Assembly (NCBI GenBank): GCA_001509375.1
Contig: LGFT01000039.1
Span: 1-32,785, forward strand
Direction: 5' to 3'
Origin: Methanothrix harundinacea
GTDB taxonomy: Archaea; Halobacteriota; Methanosarcinia; Methanotrichales; Methanotrichaceae
DNA length: 32,785 nt
In this document: one piece after another, positions 25,803-32,785 of the stretch
How positions within the stretch are numbered: the stretch's first letter is position 1
Layout of the letters: every line of letters begins with the position of its first letter
Translations under genes and position numbers: made by a program
The notes under the pieces: model-generated
Database searches by the model: none
Seen by the model: the letters and a program-made list of their open reading frames with translations, nothing else
What the model was told of the DNA's origin: nothing

Positions 25803-26582
25803 TTAGCCCACCTGCTTTTGAAAGTCTGCCAAGAAATCGGTCAGCAGGACCGGATCGAACGTGGCATGATGAAATTGAACTGCGAACGGCACGAAGAGAT
25901 CATCTTGAACTTGGTGGCGATGGCCGAAATAGAACATGGGTCGGGTGGTCTCAAATCCAGATTCGTGAAGGATCAAACCGGTAAACTGGAGAGCTGGGAG
26001 GTTCCCGATGACGTGATAGACGCTCCAATGGAGCTTATTCGCAAAGGGATCTGACCAGGCTCGAAGCGCCTCTTCTCGGGCCTCTTGGATGGCGGAGTTG
26101 TACCTCGAAGAGAATGAATCCCAATCTGCCCCCGTGATGTCCTTGAGGAGGACAGAGACGAGCCGATCGCCCTTCAGGCCGGACGTGACTGGGAGAAAGA
26201 GCGGCAAATTATCGAAGGCGTACCATACGCCGTCGATCTGCCGCCATGATAGACGAGGATGCTTTTGTATGGTGGCAAGGAGACCCCAGGTGAGATAGGC
26301 GGTAAATGTATCTTCTGGTTCGGCTCGGTCCAGGAAGTCTCGGTGGGCTTTTGTGATGTCCAAGGAGATCGTGATATGCAGGCGGGGCTGTCGCACCATT
26401 TTGGAGTCCGTGAAATATGCCATGGAGGCCCTGTCGTAATTGGAGAGTTTATTCGGGTCGATCACATGTCCAGAGTACTCGAGGAGCATATCCTCGAAAA
26501 CCTCAGGTTCTTTTATGTTGTCATCATCCATGGTTTTTATCCTCAGTCTTTGAGACTGTTCGAGGGTTTTTTTGAACCGCAC
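25803..26582 (-). CDS. Chloramphenicol acetyltransferase-like protein
   Basis: 259 residues with the CAT trimer fold pattern: YFTDSKMVRQPRLHITISLD near the start, YLTWGLLATIQKHPRLSWR (about 93-111), and the active-site motif HHATFDPVLL near 238, which keeps the catalytic His and the structural Asp (HxxxD). The usual DG is DP. CAT-like proteins transfer acyl groups from acyl-CoA, but many homologues in archaea are unlikely to act on chloramphenicol, and the substrate is open. GTG 26582 has GAGAGG eight bases upstream; ATG 26531 is a shorter alternative. It sits beside the IS remnant, so acquisition by transfer is possible. Confidence 0.78.
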   Translation of the reverse strand: MRFKKTLEQSQRLRIKTMDDDNIKEPEVFEDMLLEYSGHVIDPNKLSNYDRASMAYFTDSKMVRQPRLHITISLDITKAHRDFLDRAEPEDTFTAYLTWGLLATIQKHPRLSWRQIDGVWYAFDNLPLFLPVTSGLKGDRLVSVLLKDITGADWDSFSSRYNSAIQEAREEALRAWSDPFANKLHWSVYHVIGNLPALQFTGLILHESGFETTRPMFYFGHRHQVQDDLFVPFAVQFHHATFDPVLLTDFLADFQKQVG

Positions 26583-26646
26583 GTACTTTTCCTCTCAGAT
26601 GTTTACGAGAGAATAGCCTTGAACTTTGGCGTGCTAGCTTTTTGTT

Positions 26647-26850
26647 CTACTCTCCCTTCTTTCCCTTCTCGCTCTTCTCGCCTTTCTCTCGCTTGAACTC
26701 CTCCTTTATCGCCTTGATCATCTCATCGTCTGCCTCCACCACCAGCGCCCCGACGTAGTTGCAATCCTTGCAGTGGTAGACCTTGCCGACGTAGCCTCCG
26801 GTCTCGTAATAGAGCTCGGAGCTCCCGCAGACAGGACAGACCTCGACCAT
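26647..26850 (-). CDS. Small zinc-ribbon protein
   Basis: 67 residues. CPVCGS (Cys 5 and 8) and CKDC (Cys 27 and 30) form a classic zinc ribbon with an intervening YETGGYVGKVYH strand turn, similar to TFIIS/RPB9-type ribbons. The C-terminus is a highly charged Lys/Glu helix. The open frame extends to 27192, but the extra N-terminal part is Arg/Pro/Ser-rich and non-coding in character. ATG 26850 directly follows GGGAG. A TATA-like AATAAAA element lies upstream (about 26895-26905 on the minus strand). Its role may be in transcription or translation; this is not established. Confidence 0.72.
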   Translation of the reverse strand: MVEVCPVCGSSELYYETGGYVGKVYHCKDCNYVGALVVEADDEMIKAIKEEFKREKGEKSEKGKKGE

Positions 26851-27140
26851 CTCCCTTTTCGTTTCCCTCGTTTTCTCAGACGTGGCTATAACTCCCCCTT
26901 TTATTCTTCTCGGCTTATGGGCAGACAGACTTGGGCCGCCGATCGACAAGATCGAGCCGGCGGACGGGCTGCCACGCCATTTTATGCTCATCTTGTCTAT
27001 GTTTAACCTTTGGCTTCGTACAAGAAGACGTTCGGCTGCCAGAGGGGCTTTGCGCCCCCCCCCCGTCACCGGCCCGTTGGACCGGCAGGGACTGGGATAT
27101 GGAGCGAGGACGGCACAAGGTGAAGGGAAGCGGGGCTGAA
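26851..27140. other. Intergenic region with a ten-C tract
   Basis: No gene is supported. It contains the upstream promoter-like element of the zinc-ribbon gene and a homopolymer of ten C residues at 27055-27064. Overlapping frames on both strands are Arg/Pro-rich and look like shadows. Confidence 0.45.
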
Positions 27141-27188
27141 CATTTTTGTCGGCAAAAATAGTTGATCGGTGGACCAGGGTCCACACCG
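27141..27188 (-). terminator. Terminator of aspS
   Basis: On the minus strand the stop of aspS is followed by a strong hairpin (GTGGACC and GGTCCAC with a two-base loop, extended by CGGT/ACCG) and then by ATTTTT. A second small hairpin, TTTTTG-TCGG-CAAAAA, lies at 27143-27158. Confidence 0.55.
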
Positions 27189-27210
27189 GCAAATCCTTGG
27201 AAAACCGAAT

Positions 27211-28515
27211 TTATGGGACGAGCCTTCTTCGATCCCTGGGGAATAGGACGGCGTCGCGGATGTTCTCAAGATCGAGCATTGTGAGGACCACCCTCGCAAG
27301 GCCGAGGCCCCATCCCGCATGAGGCGGCATCCCAAACCGGAAGGTCCTCAGGTAGAACTCGAACCCCTCGGGGTCGAGACCCTGGTTTCTTATCTTCTGG
27401 ACGAGAACCTCGGGGTTGTGGACCCTCTGCGCGCCGCTCGCGAGCTCCATCGAGGGGTGCATCAGGTCGAAGCCCCGGCTGATCTCGGGCCTATCCTCGA
27501 AGGGCTGGGTGTAGTAGGGCTTGATGACGGTGGGCCACTCGGTCATGAAGTAGTGCTCGCCGATGGCAGAGCCTATCGCCTTCTCCGCCTCGGTGTCCAG
27601 GTCGTCTCCCCACTCGATCTCTACGTCCCTCGACTCATTGGCGATCTCCAGGGCCTTGGTGTAAGTCACCCTCTTGAAGGGGGTCTTGGGAACGGCGAGA
27701 TCGACCCCCAGGGCCTCCAGGTCTTTTCTGCCCCTCTCGACCACATCAGCGTAGGCCTTGGCCATCCCGTTCTCCAGGAGGACCATCACATCCTCCTCGT
27801 CGGCGAAGCTGACCTCGACGTCGATGGAGATCGCCTCGTTGAGGTGGCGCCTTGTGTCATGCTCCTCGGCCCTGAAAATGGGCCCGATCTCAAAGACCCT
27901 GTCCAAGCCCGCCGACATCAACATCTGCTTGTAGAGCTGAGGGCTCTGGTTTAGGAAGGCCTCCCTCTCGAAGTAGGTGATGGGAAATAGGGCAGTTCCG
28001 CCCTCAGTGGCCGTAGCTACCACCTTCGGGGTGCAGACCTCGAGAAACCCGTTCTCTGCGAAGAACTCCCTGAAGGATCGGAGGACTTCGCTCTCGATCC
28101 TGAAGACCGCCAGGACCGGGGGCCTCCGGAGGTCGATGAACCTCGAGTCGAGCCTGGTGTCCAGGTCCGCCCCCACCTTTCCGGTGGGATCCATGGGCAG
28201 CGGCGAATCAGCCTCGTTCAGAACTGTGACCTCTGAGGGTATGATCTCATATCCCCGGGGAGCCTTCGGCTCGCTCTTGACCCTCCCCCTTACGAGGAGG
28301 ACGCTCTCTCGGCTGAGGTGCCTCACCCGTTCGAGGAGGTCTTTATCTGTTTTTTTAGCAACCAGTGTCACCTGAGCGAAGCCTTCCCGGTCCCTCAGGA
28401 CGAGAAAGCAGATCCCGCCCAGGTCTCGGACCTCGTGGGCCCAGCCCGCCAGGGTCACCTCTAGGCCATCCATCTCTGGAAGTATATCACCTGAATAATG
28501 AGTTCTGAGGACCAA
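27211..28515 (-). CDS. aspS: Aspartyl-tRNA synthetase, archaeal type
   Basis: 434 residues, the normal length of archaeal class IIb AspRS. The N-terminal OB-fold anticodon-binding domain has [14 protein letters not shown] and a following [16 protein letters not shown]. The catalytic domain has motif 2 [15 protein letters not shown], the flipping-loop region, and motif 3 [15 protein letters not shown] His in GWAHE and the KAPRG segment resemble the non-discriminating enzymes that also charge tRNA-Asn, to be amidated by GatCAB; this reading is inferred. TTG 28515 has GGTGA five bases upstream. A TATA element at 28547-28556 suggests a leader of about ten bases. Confidence 0.95.
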   Translation of the reverse strand: MVLRTHYSGDILPEMDGLEVTLAGWAHEVRDLGGICFLVLRDREGFAQVTLVAKKTDKDLLERVRHLSRESVLLVRGRVKSEPKAPRGYEIIPSEVTVLNEADSPLPMDPTGKVGADLDTRLDSRFIDLRRPPVLAVFRIESEVLRSFREFFAENGFLEVCTPKVVATATEGGTALFPITYFEREAFLNQSPQLYKQMLMSAGLDRVFEIGPIFRAEEHDTRRHLNEAISIDVEVSFADEEDVMVLLENGMAKAYADVVERGRKDLEALGVDLAVPKTPFKRVTYTKALEIANESRDVEIEWGDDLDTEAEKAIGSAIGEHYFMTEWPTVIKPYYTQPFEDRPEISRGFDLMHPSMELASGAQRVHNPEVLVQKIRNQGLDPEGFEFYLRTFRFGMPPHAGWGLGLARVVLTMLDLENIRDAVLFPRDRRRLVP

Positions 28516-28546
28516 ATAACGTCACCGTGGGAAGAATAGGGTTCTG

Positions 28547-28556
28547 ATATAAAAGC
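28547..28556 (-). promoter_or_regulatory. TATA-box promoter of aspS
   Basis: Read on the minus strand it is GCTTTTATATC, about 32-41 bases before the TTG start. The spacing gives a short leader with the GGTGA site. Confidence 0.5.
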
Positions 28557-28692
28557 AGTCCGCAGACCCGGGAGACGCCCCCCCCTGGTGGAGCGAAGCG
28601 CGCCGTCCAACAGGCCCAAATAGGATAAGTCGATCATTAACATAATATTAGGGCAATTTGTCCAGGACAATTGAAAAGGCCGAAAAGCAGCG

Positions 28693-28702
28693 TTAGATAT
28701 AT
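28693..28702 (+). promoter_or_regulatory. TATA-like promoter of the symporter/DUF835 unit
   Basis: TTAGATATAT lies about 40-49 bases before the ATG at 28742. The transcript would start near 28725. Confidence 0.4.
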
Positions 28703-28741
28703 CTGAAAAGAGCCGGTAGTACATCCAGGCCTGTAGTCACC

Positions 28742-28954
28742 ATGACATTATCTCGGAAAGATCTGATGGAGCAAGATGAGTTATTGGTCTTGCTCTTTAT
28801 TCTCGGAAGCGTCCTCCTCAATTGGCCGGTCTTATCGCTGGTTGCAGCAGGAGATGAGCCTCCCTCCTGTTTTTCTATACTAGTCTACATAATCACGGTC
28901 TGGCTTTTGATAATATTCGTTGCTTATCTCTTCGACAGGTGGACCTCGAATTGA
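28742..28954 (+). CDS. Small two-helix membrane protein of the symporter unit
   Basis: 70 residues with two hydrophobic helices (about 14-33, LLVLLFILGSVLLNWPVLSL, and about 45-64, ILVYIITVWLLIIFVAYLF). Small two-helix subunits often precede sodium:solute symporter genes (for example DUF485 and DUF4212 proteins), and their order and overlap here are the same. Its end overlaps the next gene (TTGA), showing translational coupling. ATG 28742 has a weak ribosome site. It is probably a subunit or stabiliser of the large downstream membrane protein. Confidence 0.75.
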   Translation: MTLSRKDLMEQDELLVLLFILGSVLLNWPVLSLVAAGDEPPSCFSILVYIITVWLLIIFVAYLFDRWTSN

Positions 28955-31900
28955 TCAACCCCATTCTTGCCCTGGCCGCAATGGTGTTATATCTGCTCCT
29001 TCTCTTCGGCGTAGCCCATTATGCCGACCGGAAGCGGGATCAGGGCGAGAGCATAGTCTCAAACCCCTACGTCTACGCCCTATCATTCTCGGTGTACGCC
29101 ACTGCCTGGGCCTTCTACGGAAGCGTCGGCAGGGGCGCCACCGAAGGCCTCGGGTTTCTTCCCATCTACCTCGGTCCTTCCCTGGTGATGCTCCTCGGCT
29201 GGACTGTAATAAGAAAGATGATAACAATCTCTAAGGAGCACCGCCTGACTACAATAAGCGATTTCATAAGCTTCCGTTATGGGAGGAGCTATGTAATCGG
29301 GGCCCTCGTCGCCATCGCGATCCTCATAATGATAACCCCTTATGTCGCGCTCCAGCTGATAGCCATCTCTGAGTCCTTGACGATAATAAGCGGGCCGTAT
29401 CACGAGATCCTGGGAGTTAGAAGGCTGATAGTGGCCGTCCTTCTGGGGGTATTTGCGATAATCTTTGGGACGAGACATCTCGACCCACTGGAGCGGCATG
29501 AGGGTTTGATCGCGGTGGTAGCCTTCGAGTCGGTGGTGAAGTTGTTGGCCTTCCTGGTTGCTGGCCTCTACATAACCTACGGCCTCTTCGGCGGTTACAG
29601 CGAAATAGTTAGCGGGATCGCGAGCCATCCGGAGTATTCGGGCCTTCTGAAGGTAGATTACGTCTCCTGGTTCTCTCTATTGGTGATGTCTTCCTTTGCT
29701 ATCCTCTTTCTCCCTCGGCAGTTTCATGTTATGGTGGTGGAGAACTCCGATGAGGAGCACTTGAAGAAGGCGATGTGGCTTTTTCCCCTATACATGCTGC
29801 TCATAAACCTCTTCGTCCCGGCGGTGGCCTGGGGCGGCCTCCTCCTGGGGGCGGGGGGAAGGACGGACATGTTCATGGTCTCTATCCCCATGAATCAGGG
29901 CCAGGAGCTTTTAGCCCTTCTGGTCTTCATCGGGGGCACCTCGGCGGCCACGGCCATGGTACTCGTCTCGGCGGTGACGGTGGGGACGATGATGCTGAAC
30001 GACCTGGAGATGCCCTACATCGTCCGCAAGATCGGCAAGGGACGAGACCTACCGTCTTTGATCCTCTCCCTGAAACGGTTGAACATAATTCTGGTTCTGG
30101 CTCTCGGGTACCTTTACTCTCTTCTGGTGGGCTTTCCCGCCCTCGTGGATATAGGCCTGCTGTCGTTTCTCGCCGCCTGTCAGCTCGCCCCGGCGGCCCT
30201 CGGTGGCCTCTACTGGAAGAAGGGGTGCAGGGTGGGGGCGATGGCGGGGATGGTCGCGGGCTTCCTCATATGGATTTACGCCGCCCTCCTCCCCACCCTC
30301 GTAGATGCTGGATGGGTCTCGGACGATCTGATCGCAAACGGCCCCTTCGGGATCGCTCTCCTCCGCCCTACGGCCCTCTTCGGCCTCCAGCTCGACGTCT
30401 GGACTCACGCCTTTTTCTGGTCGATTCTGGCCAACTTCACCCTCTACGTCCTATTCTCCCTCATCCACGAGCCCACCGATGAGGAGAAGGCCTTAGCCGA
30501 CGGCGTCGTCGACATTTACAAGGTCTCTCCAAGGATCGAGCCCTGCCCGGTTCTTCCCTTTGGTGAGGGCGTGGTGATAAGGGTCGGGACGGTGGACGAG
30601 CTGGAGGGGACGGTGGCTCGTTACATCGGAGCCGAGAGGGCGAAGAACGTCGTCGAGCTGAACCTCGCCGACCTGAATACCACAAGAGACGGGATAGACG
30701 CGAGGCAGCTATTCGAGCTGAGGGACCGGCTCGAGAAGACCCTCACCGGCTCGGTAGGCCCCTCGGCCACCAGGATGATCGTCGAAGAGGAGGTGGCTGT
30801 AAAGCCCGTCGTCGAGCTGATCAAGGGGACGATGCCCCTATATTTCCTCGATCCGGGAAAGGTCTACCTAGTCCAGGAAAAGGCCTACGACGTCTTCACA
30901 GACCAGATAACTCATGGGGTGGAGGGGCTGTGTATAACTTCCAAGGATCCCGAAGAGATCAGGCTGAGATGGAAATTCACAGAGACGCCGATCGTCAGGC
31001 TCAGCCATGAGAAGGGCAGGGGGGAGAGGTACATAGCTCCCAACAACCTCCCTCTCCTCTTCATAACCATAAAGTCCTTCGTGGAGAGCAGCAAAAATAG
31101 CATAATCCTCTTGGACAGCCTGGAAGAGCTGATCGAGGAGAACGCCTCCCTAGTCCCCGAGTCGGAGATCCTCGACTTCGTCCACGCCCTCGAGGACCTC
31201 TCCGGGAAGGGCCGGACGAGGCTTGTGATCCAGGCAAGGCCTGAGTTCGTGAACAAAAAGCTGACCTCTGATATCACCGAGACCCAGCAGCTCATATTCC
31301 TCTTGGGTCCCCTTTCAGCTTATCTCTTCAAGGCATTTGCGGCCTCCTTTTTGAAGAGGCTCGATGAGCCAGCGAAGATTGCGGTTCAAAGGAAGATCTC
31401 CGAGTTGCTGGAGGCGAGCAAGCCCTTGTCTCCACCGGGGAGGGAAGATGAGGACGCAGCTTGCGACCCGGAGATGCGCGAGATCGAGGAGCCTCGATGG
31501 GGCGGGTTGAAGGTCGACTCAAAATCGAGGATGAGCCGCGGGGAGTTTTTCGCAGCTTTGAGGCGGCTTGCGAAGGCGATCGGAGAGTATGATCCGAGCT
31601 TCGACCTCTCTGGTGCCGCAAAACCCTTGATGGCAAAATACGGCCTGAACCCCATTGAGCTCCGGCTCACACCCGGGACCACCTACGTCATCGAGGAAGA
31701 TAAGCCTGTAAAGAGCCTCAGGGCCTTCAGCGACCTCGTCAACCGTGGGGTGGAGGGTCTTTGCATAAGCAGGTACCACCCCGAAAAGCTGATGGATAGG
31801 TACGGCCTATCCCCAAAGAGGGTTATCTGGCTCACTCAGTCGGCGGGGATCGGTCCTCAGTACAGGCACGTCGATCCCACCAACTTCCCAAGGCTCTCCG

Positions 31901-32145
31901 GAATGATCTCCGACTTCCTCTCCAAAGCAGAGGAGCCCCTCATTCTGTTGGAGGGTCTCGGCTACCTCATAACTCAGAGCAACTACGAGTCTGTGTTGAG
32001 GTTCATCCAGTCTCAGAGGGACGAGGTCGCCCTCAAGAAAGGGATATTGATAATCCACATTGACCCTCTCGCTCTGGACACCAAAGAGAGGCACCGGCTG
32101 GAGAGCGAGATGGAGATTCTCGAGGTCGAAGACGAGAAATCATAA
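28951..32145 (+). CDS. Sodium:solute symporter-like sensor fused to STAC-like and two DUF835 domains
   Basis: About 1064 residues. Residues 1-500 are a thirteen-helix SLC5/SSS-type domain that most resembles the sensor part of CbrA/PutP-like histidine kinases: YALSFSVYATAWAFYGSVGR, GLGFLPIYLGP and TTISDFISFRYG. Residues about 540-620 look like a STAC linker (ERAKNVVEL, LTGSVGPSATRMIV). Instead of a histidine kinase, two DUF835 domains follow: about 633-790 (VYLVQEKAYDVF, GVEGLCITSKDPEEI, SIILLDSLEELI) and about 906-1055 (TYVIEEDKPVKSL, GVEGLCISRYHPEKL, PLILLEGLGYLI). No H-box or ATP-binding N-box is seen. It probably senses or imports a solute and passes the signal through DUF835. TTG 28951 has AGGTGG eight bases upstream; GTG 28939 is an alternative. 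Confidence 0.85.
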   Translation: MINPILALAAMVLYLLLLFGVAHYADRKRDQGESIVSNPYVYALSFSVYATAWAFYGSVGRGATEGLGFLPIYLGPSLVMLLGWTVIRKMITISKEHRLTTISDFISFRYGRSYVIGALVAIAILIMITPYVALQLIAISESLTIISGPYHEILGVRRLIVAVLLGVFAIIFGTRHLDPLERHEGLIAVVAFESVVKLLAFLVAGLYITYGLFGGYSEIVSGIASHPEYSGLLKVDYVSWFSLLVMSSFAILFLPRQFHVMVVENSDEEHLKKAMWLFPLYMLLINLFVPAVAWGGLLLGAGGRTDMFMVSIPMNQGQELLALLVFIGGTSAATAMVLVSAVTVGTMMLNDLEMPYIVRKIGKGRDLPSLILSLKRLNIILVLALGYLYSLLVGFPALVDIGLLSFLAACQLAPAALGGLYWKKGCRVGAMAGMVAGFLIWIYAALLPTLVDAGWVSDDLIANGPFGIALLRPTALFGLQLDVWTHAFFWSILANFTLYVLFSLIHEPTDEEKALADGVVDIYKVSPRIEPCPVLPFGEGVVIRVGTVDELEGTVARYIGAERAKNVVELNLADLNTTRDGIDARQLFELRDRLEKTLTGSVGPSATRMIVEEEVAVKPVVELIKGTMPLYFLDPGKVYLVQEKAYDVFTDQITHGVEGLCITSKDPEEIRLRWKFTETPIVRLSHEKGRGERYIAPNNLPLLFITIKSFVESSKNSIILLDSLEELIEENASLVPESEILDFVHALEDLSGKGRTRLVIQARPEFVNKKLTSDITETQQLIFLLGPLSAYLFKAFAASFLKRLDEPAKIAVQRKISELLEASKPLSPPGREDEDAACDPEMREIEEPRWGGLKVDSKSRMSRGEFFAALRRLAKAIGEYDPSFDLSGAAKPLMAKYGLNPIELRLTPGTTYVIEEDKPVKSLRAFSDLVNRGVEGLCISRYHPEKLMDRYGLSPKRVIWLTQSAGIGPQYRHVDPTNFPRLSGMISDFLSKAEEPLILLEGLGYLITQSNYESVLRFIQSQRDEVALKKGILIIHIDPLALDTKERHRLESEMEILEVEDEKS

Positions 32146-32169
32146 ATAACTGGTAATAGGTGACTTTCC

Positions 32170-32424
32170 GTGGTTCAAGTGGAGATCATAATCTTGGGGT
32201 TGTTGCTGCTATTGGCGATCTACGTCGCTTTCAGCCTGATAATGAAGTCCGCCAAGTTCCTGGCCGTGAACACCCTATTCGGCCTGATCATCCTGTACCT
32301 CGCCAACGTCATCGGTGGCCTTTCGATCCCCTACAGCCTGCCGGTGCTTCTGATCTGTGCGATCCTGGGGGCCCCGGGAGCGATCGCTGTCATCATCCTG
32401 AACCTCTTCGGTCTGGCGTTCTGA
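32170..32424 (+). CDS. BofA-like small membrane protein
   Basis: 84 residues with two or three hydrophobic helices. The segment KFLAVNTLFGLIILYLANVI followed by LPVLLICAILGAPGAIAVIIL matches the archaeal branch of the pro-sigmaK processing inhibitor BofA family, whose role outside Bacillus is unknown. GTG 32170 has AGGTGA seven bases upstream. It is 24 bases after the DUF835 fusion gene, so the three genes 28742-32424 look like one operon. Confidence 0.78.
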   Translation: MVQVEIIILGLLLLLAIYVAFSLIMKSAKFLAVNTLFGLIILYLANVIGGLSIPYSLPVLLICAILGAPGAIAVIILNLFGLAF

Positions 32425-32439
32425 AGGCCGGAGTTCGTC

Positions 32440-32785
32440 TCAGGGGCTTTGGCGAGGGAGCAGTGATGGAGATACTTTCATTCTGTCCCTCATGCTCGGT
32501 CCTGCGAGGACGATAGGATCGAACTCCTTCGACTCCCCCATCGGATCTATCCCGTTCTCATCGCACACTTGAATGAACTCGTCTCGATTCTCTCCGTCCA
32601 GAACCCGGCTATGCCAGCCTCCGTCGAGACGATCGGACTTCAACTTGATCATTATCACAAACCCCTCCTCGATCATATTCGTCAGGATCTCTGCAGGGTC
32701 TTTGTGCCAGAGGGGCAGAAGGAGCTGGATTTTGAGCTTCTGGCAGACTTCCACCAGACGGTTTCGCCGATGGTTCGATCTGATG
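32440..32785 (-). CDS. Dph6-type diphthine-ammonia ligase family protein (5' partial)
   Basis: 115 visible residues, open to the window edge. RLVEVCQKLKIQLLLPLWHK, then an EILTNMIEEGF helix, GGWHSRVLD and the closing GESKEFDPIVLAG match the C-terminal half of the adenine nucleotide alpha-hydrolase-like family of Dph6 (MJ0570 type), which makes the amide of diphthamide on translation elongation factor 2. The N-terminal ATP-binding domain lies outside. After MRDRMKV the protein stops about 15 residues later, without the usual final strands, so the C-terminus may be shortened. It is convergent with the BofA-like gene with a 15-base gap. Confidence 0.82.
   Translation of the reverse strand, partial: IRSNHRRNRLVEVCQKLKIQLLLPLWHKDPAEILTNMIEEGFVIMIKLKSDRLDGGWHSRVLDGENRDEFIQVCDENGIDPMGESKEFDPIVLAGPSMRDRMKVSPSLLPRQSP

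Noticed and set aside
25146-25984. Plus-strand frames of 117 and 108 residues and the minus-strand frame at 25320-25565
   Set aside because: Unnatural composition, no ribosome sites, and one runs across the IS-type hairpin while another overlaps the acetyltransferase gene.
26851-27192. N-terminal extension of the zinc-ribbon frame
   Set aside because: Arg/Pro/Ser-rich, crosses promoter-like DNA and the ten-C tract; the ribbon starts right after ATG 26850.
28461-28724. 87-residue minus-strand frame upstream of aspS
   Set aside because: Overlaps the aspS start and both promoters; no family resemblance.
1-32785. tRNA or rRNA genes
   Set aside because: I looked for T-arm GGTTCRA patterns and paired acceptor stems in the intergenic regions and found none that fold as tRNA.

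Overview
The window comes from a GC-rich euryarchaeon, most likely an aceticlastic or related methanogen of the Methanosarcinales (Methanothrix/Methanosaeta-like). This rests on an archaeal-type aspartyl-tRNA synthetase, archaeal families such as DUF2240 and DUF1699, a methanogen-type SPASM radical SAM protein, TATA-box promoters, and many GTG/TTG starts behind GGTG/GAGG ribosome binding sites. The genus is inferred from gene content; no rRNA is present to prove it.

Layout. Positions 1-1400 hold the tail of an unknown acidic Cys-containing protein and a radical SAM/SPASM gene whose iron-sulfur-binding N-terminus is missing. A Ca2+/cation antiporter follows on the minus strand. From 2675 to 9219 runs a five-gene plus-strand cluster: smc, scpA, scpB, a zinc-ribbon/winged-helix protein and an HD-domain hydrolase. 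This is a complete SMC-kleisin chromosome-organising set with two accessory genes. A convergent GH15 glucoamylase-like gene follows. From 11626 to 17649 (minus) two abutting genes encode secreted surface proteins: a 1472-residue mosaic (barrel-like, cell-wall-binding-repeat-like and gingipain-like domains) and a smaller partner with related C-terminal folds.

From 17650 to 23213 lie a 500-bp divergent regulatory region, a Trp/Tyr-rich secreted protein gene that looks broken by two compensating frameshifts and a stop, a DUF2240 gene, a small secreted protein, a BrkB/YihY membrane protein, a SIMPL-domain secreted protein and a bactofilin-like membrane protein. ftsZ follows (23438-24607) with an internal 48-bp duplication, then a DUF1699 gene. 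Positions 25012-25802 are gene-poor and carry a lone IS200/IS605-type right-end hairpin. Then come a chloramphenicol-acetyltransferase-like gene, a small zinc-ribbon protein and aspS.

The last block (28742-32424) is a three-gene unit: a two-helix membrane peptide, a 1060-residue fusion of a sodium:solute-symporter-like sensor, STAC-like linker and two DUF835 domains, and a BofA-like membrane protein. It looks like a membrane sensing system in which DUF835 modules occupy the place of the usual histidine kinase. The window ends inside a Dph6-type (diphthine-ammonia ligase family) gene on the minus strand.

The strongest candidates for novelty are the symporter-STAC-DUF835 unit, the giant secreted mosaic with its partner, the frame-disrupted Trp/Tyr-rich gene with its anti-Shine-Dalgarno leader, and the internally deleted radical SAM gene.
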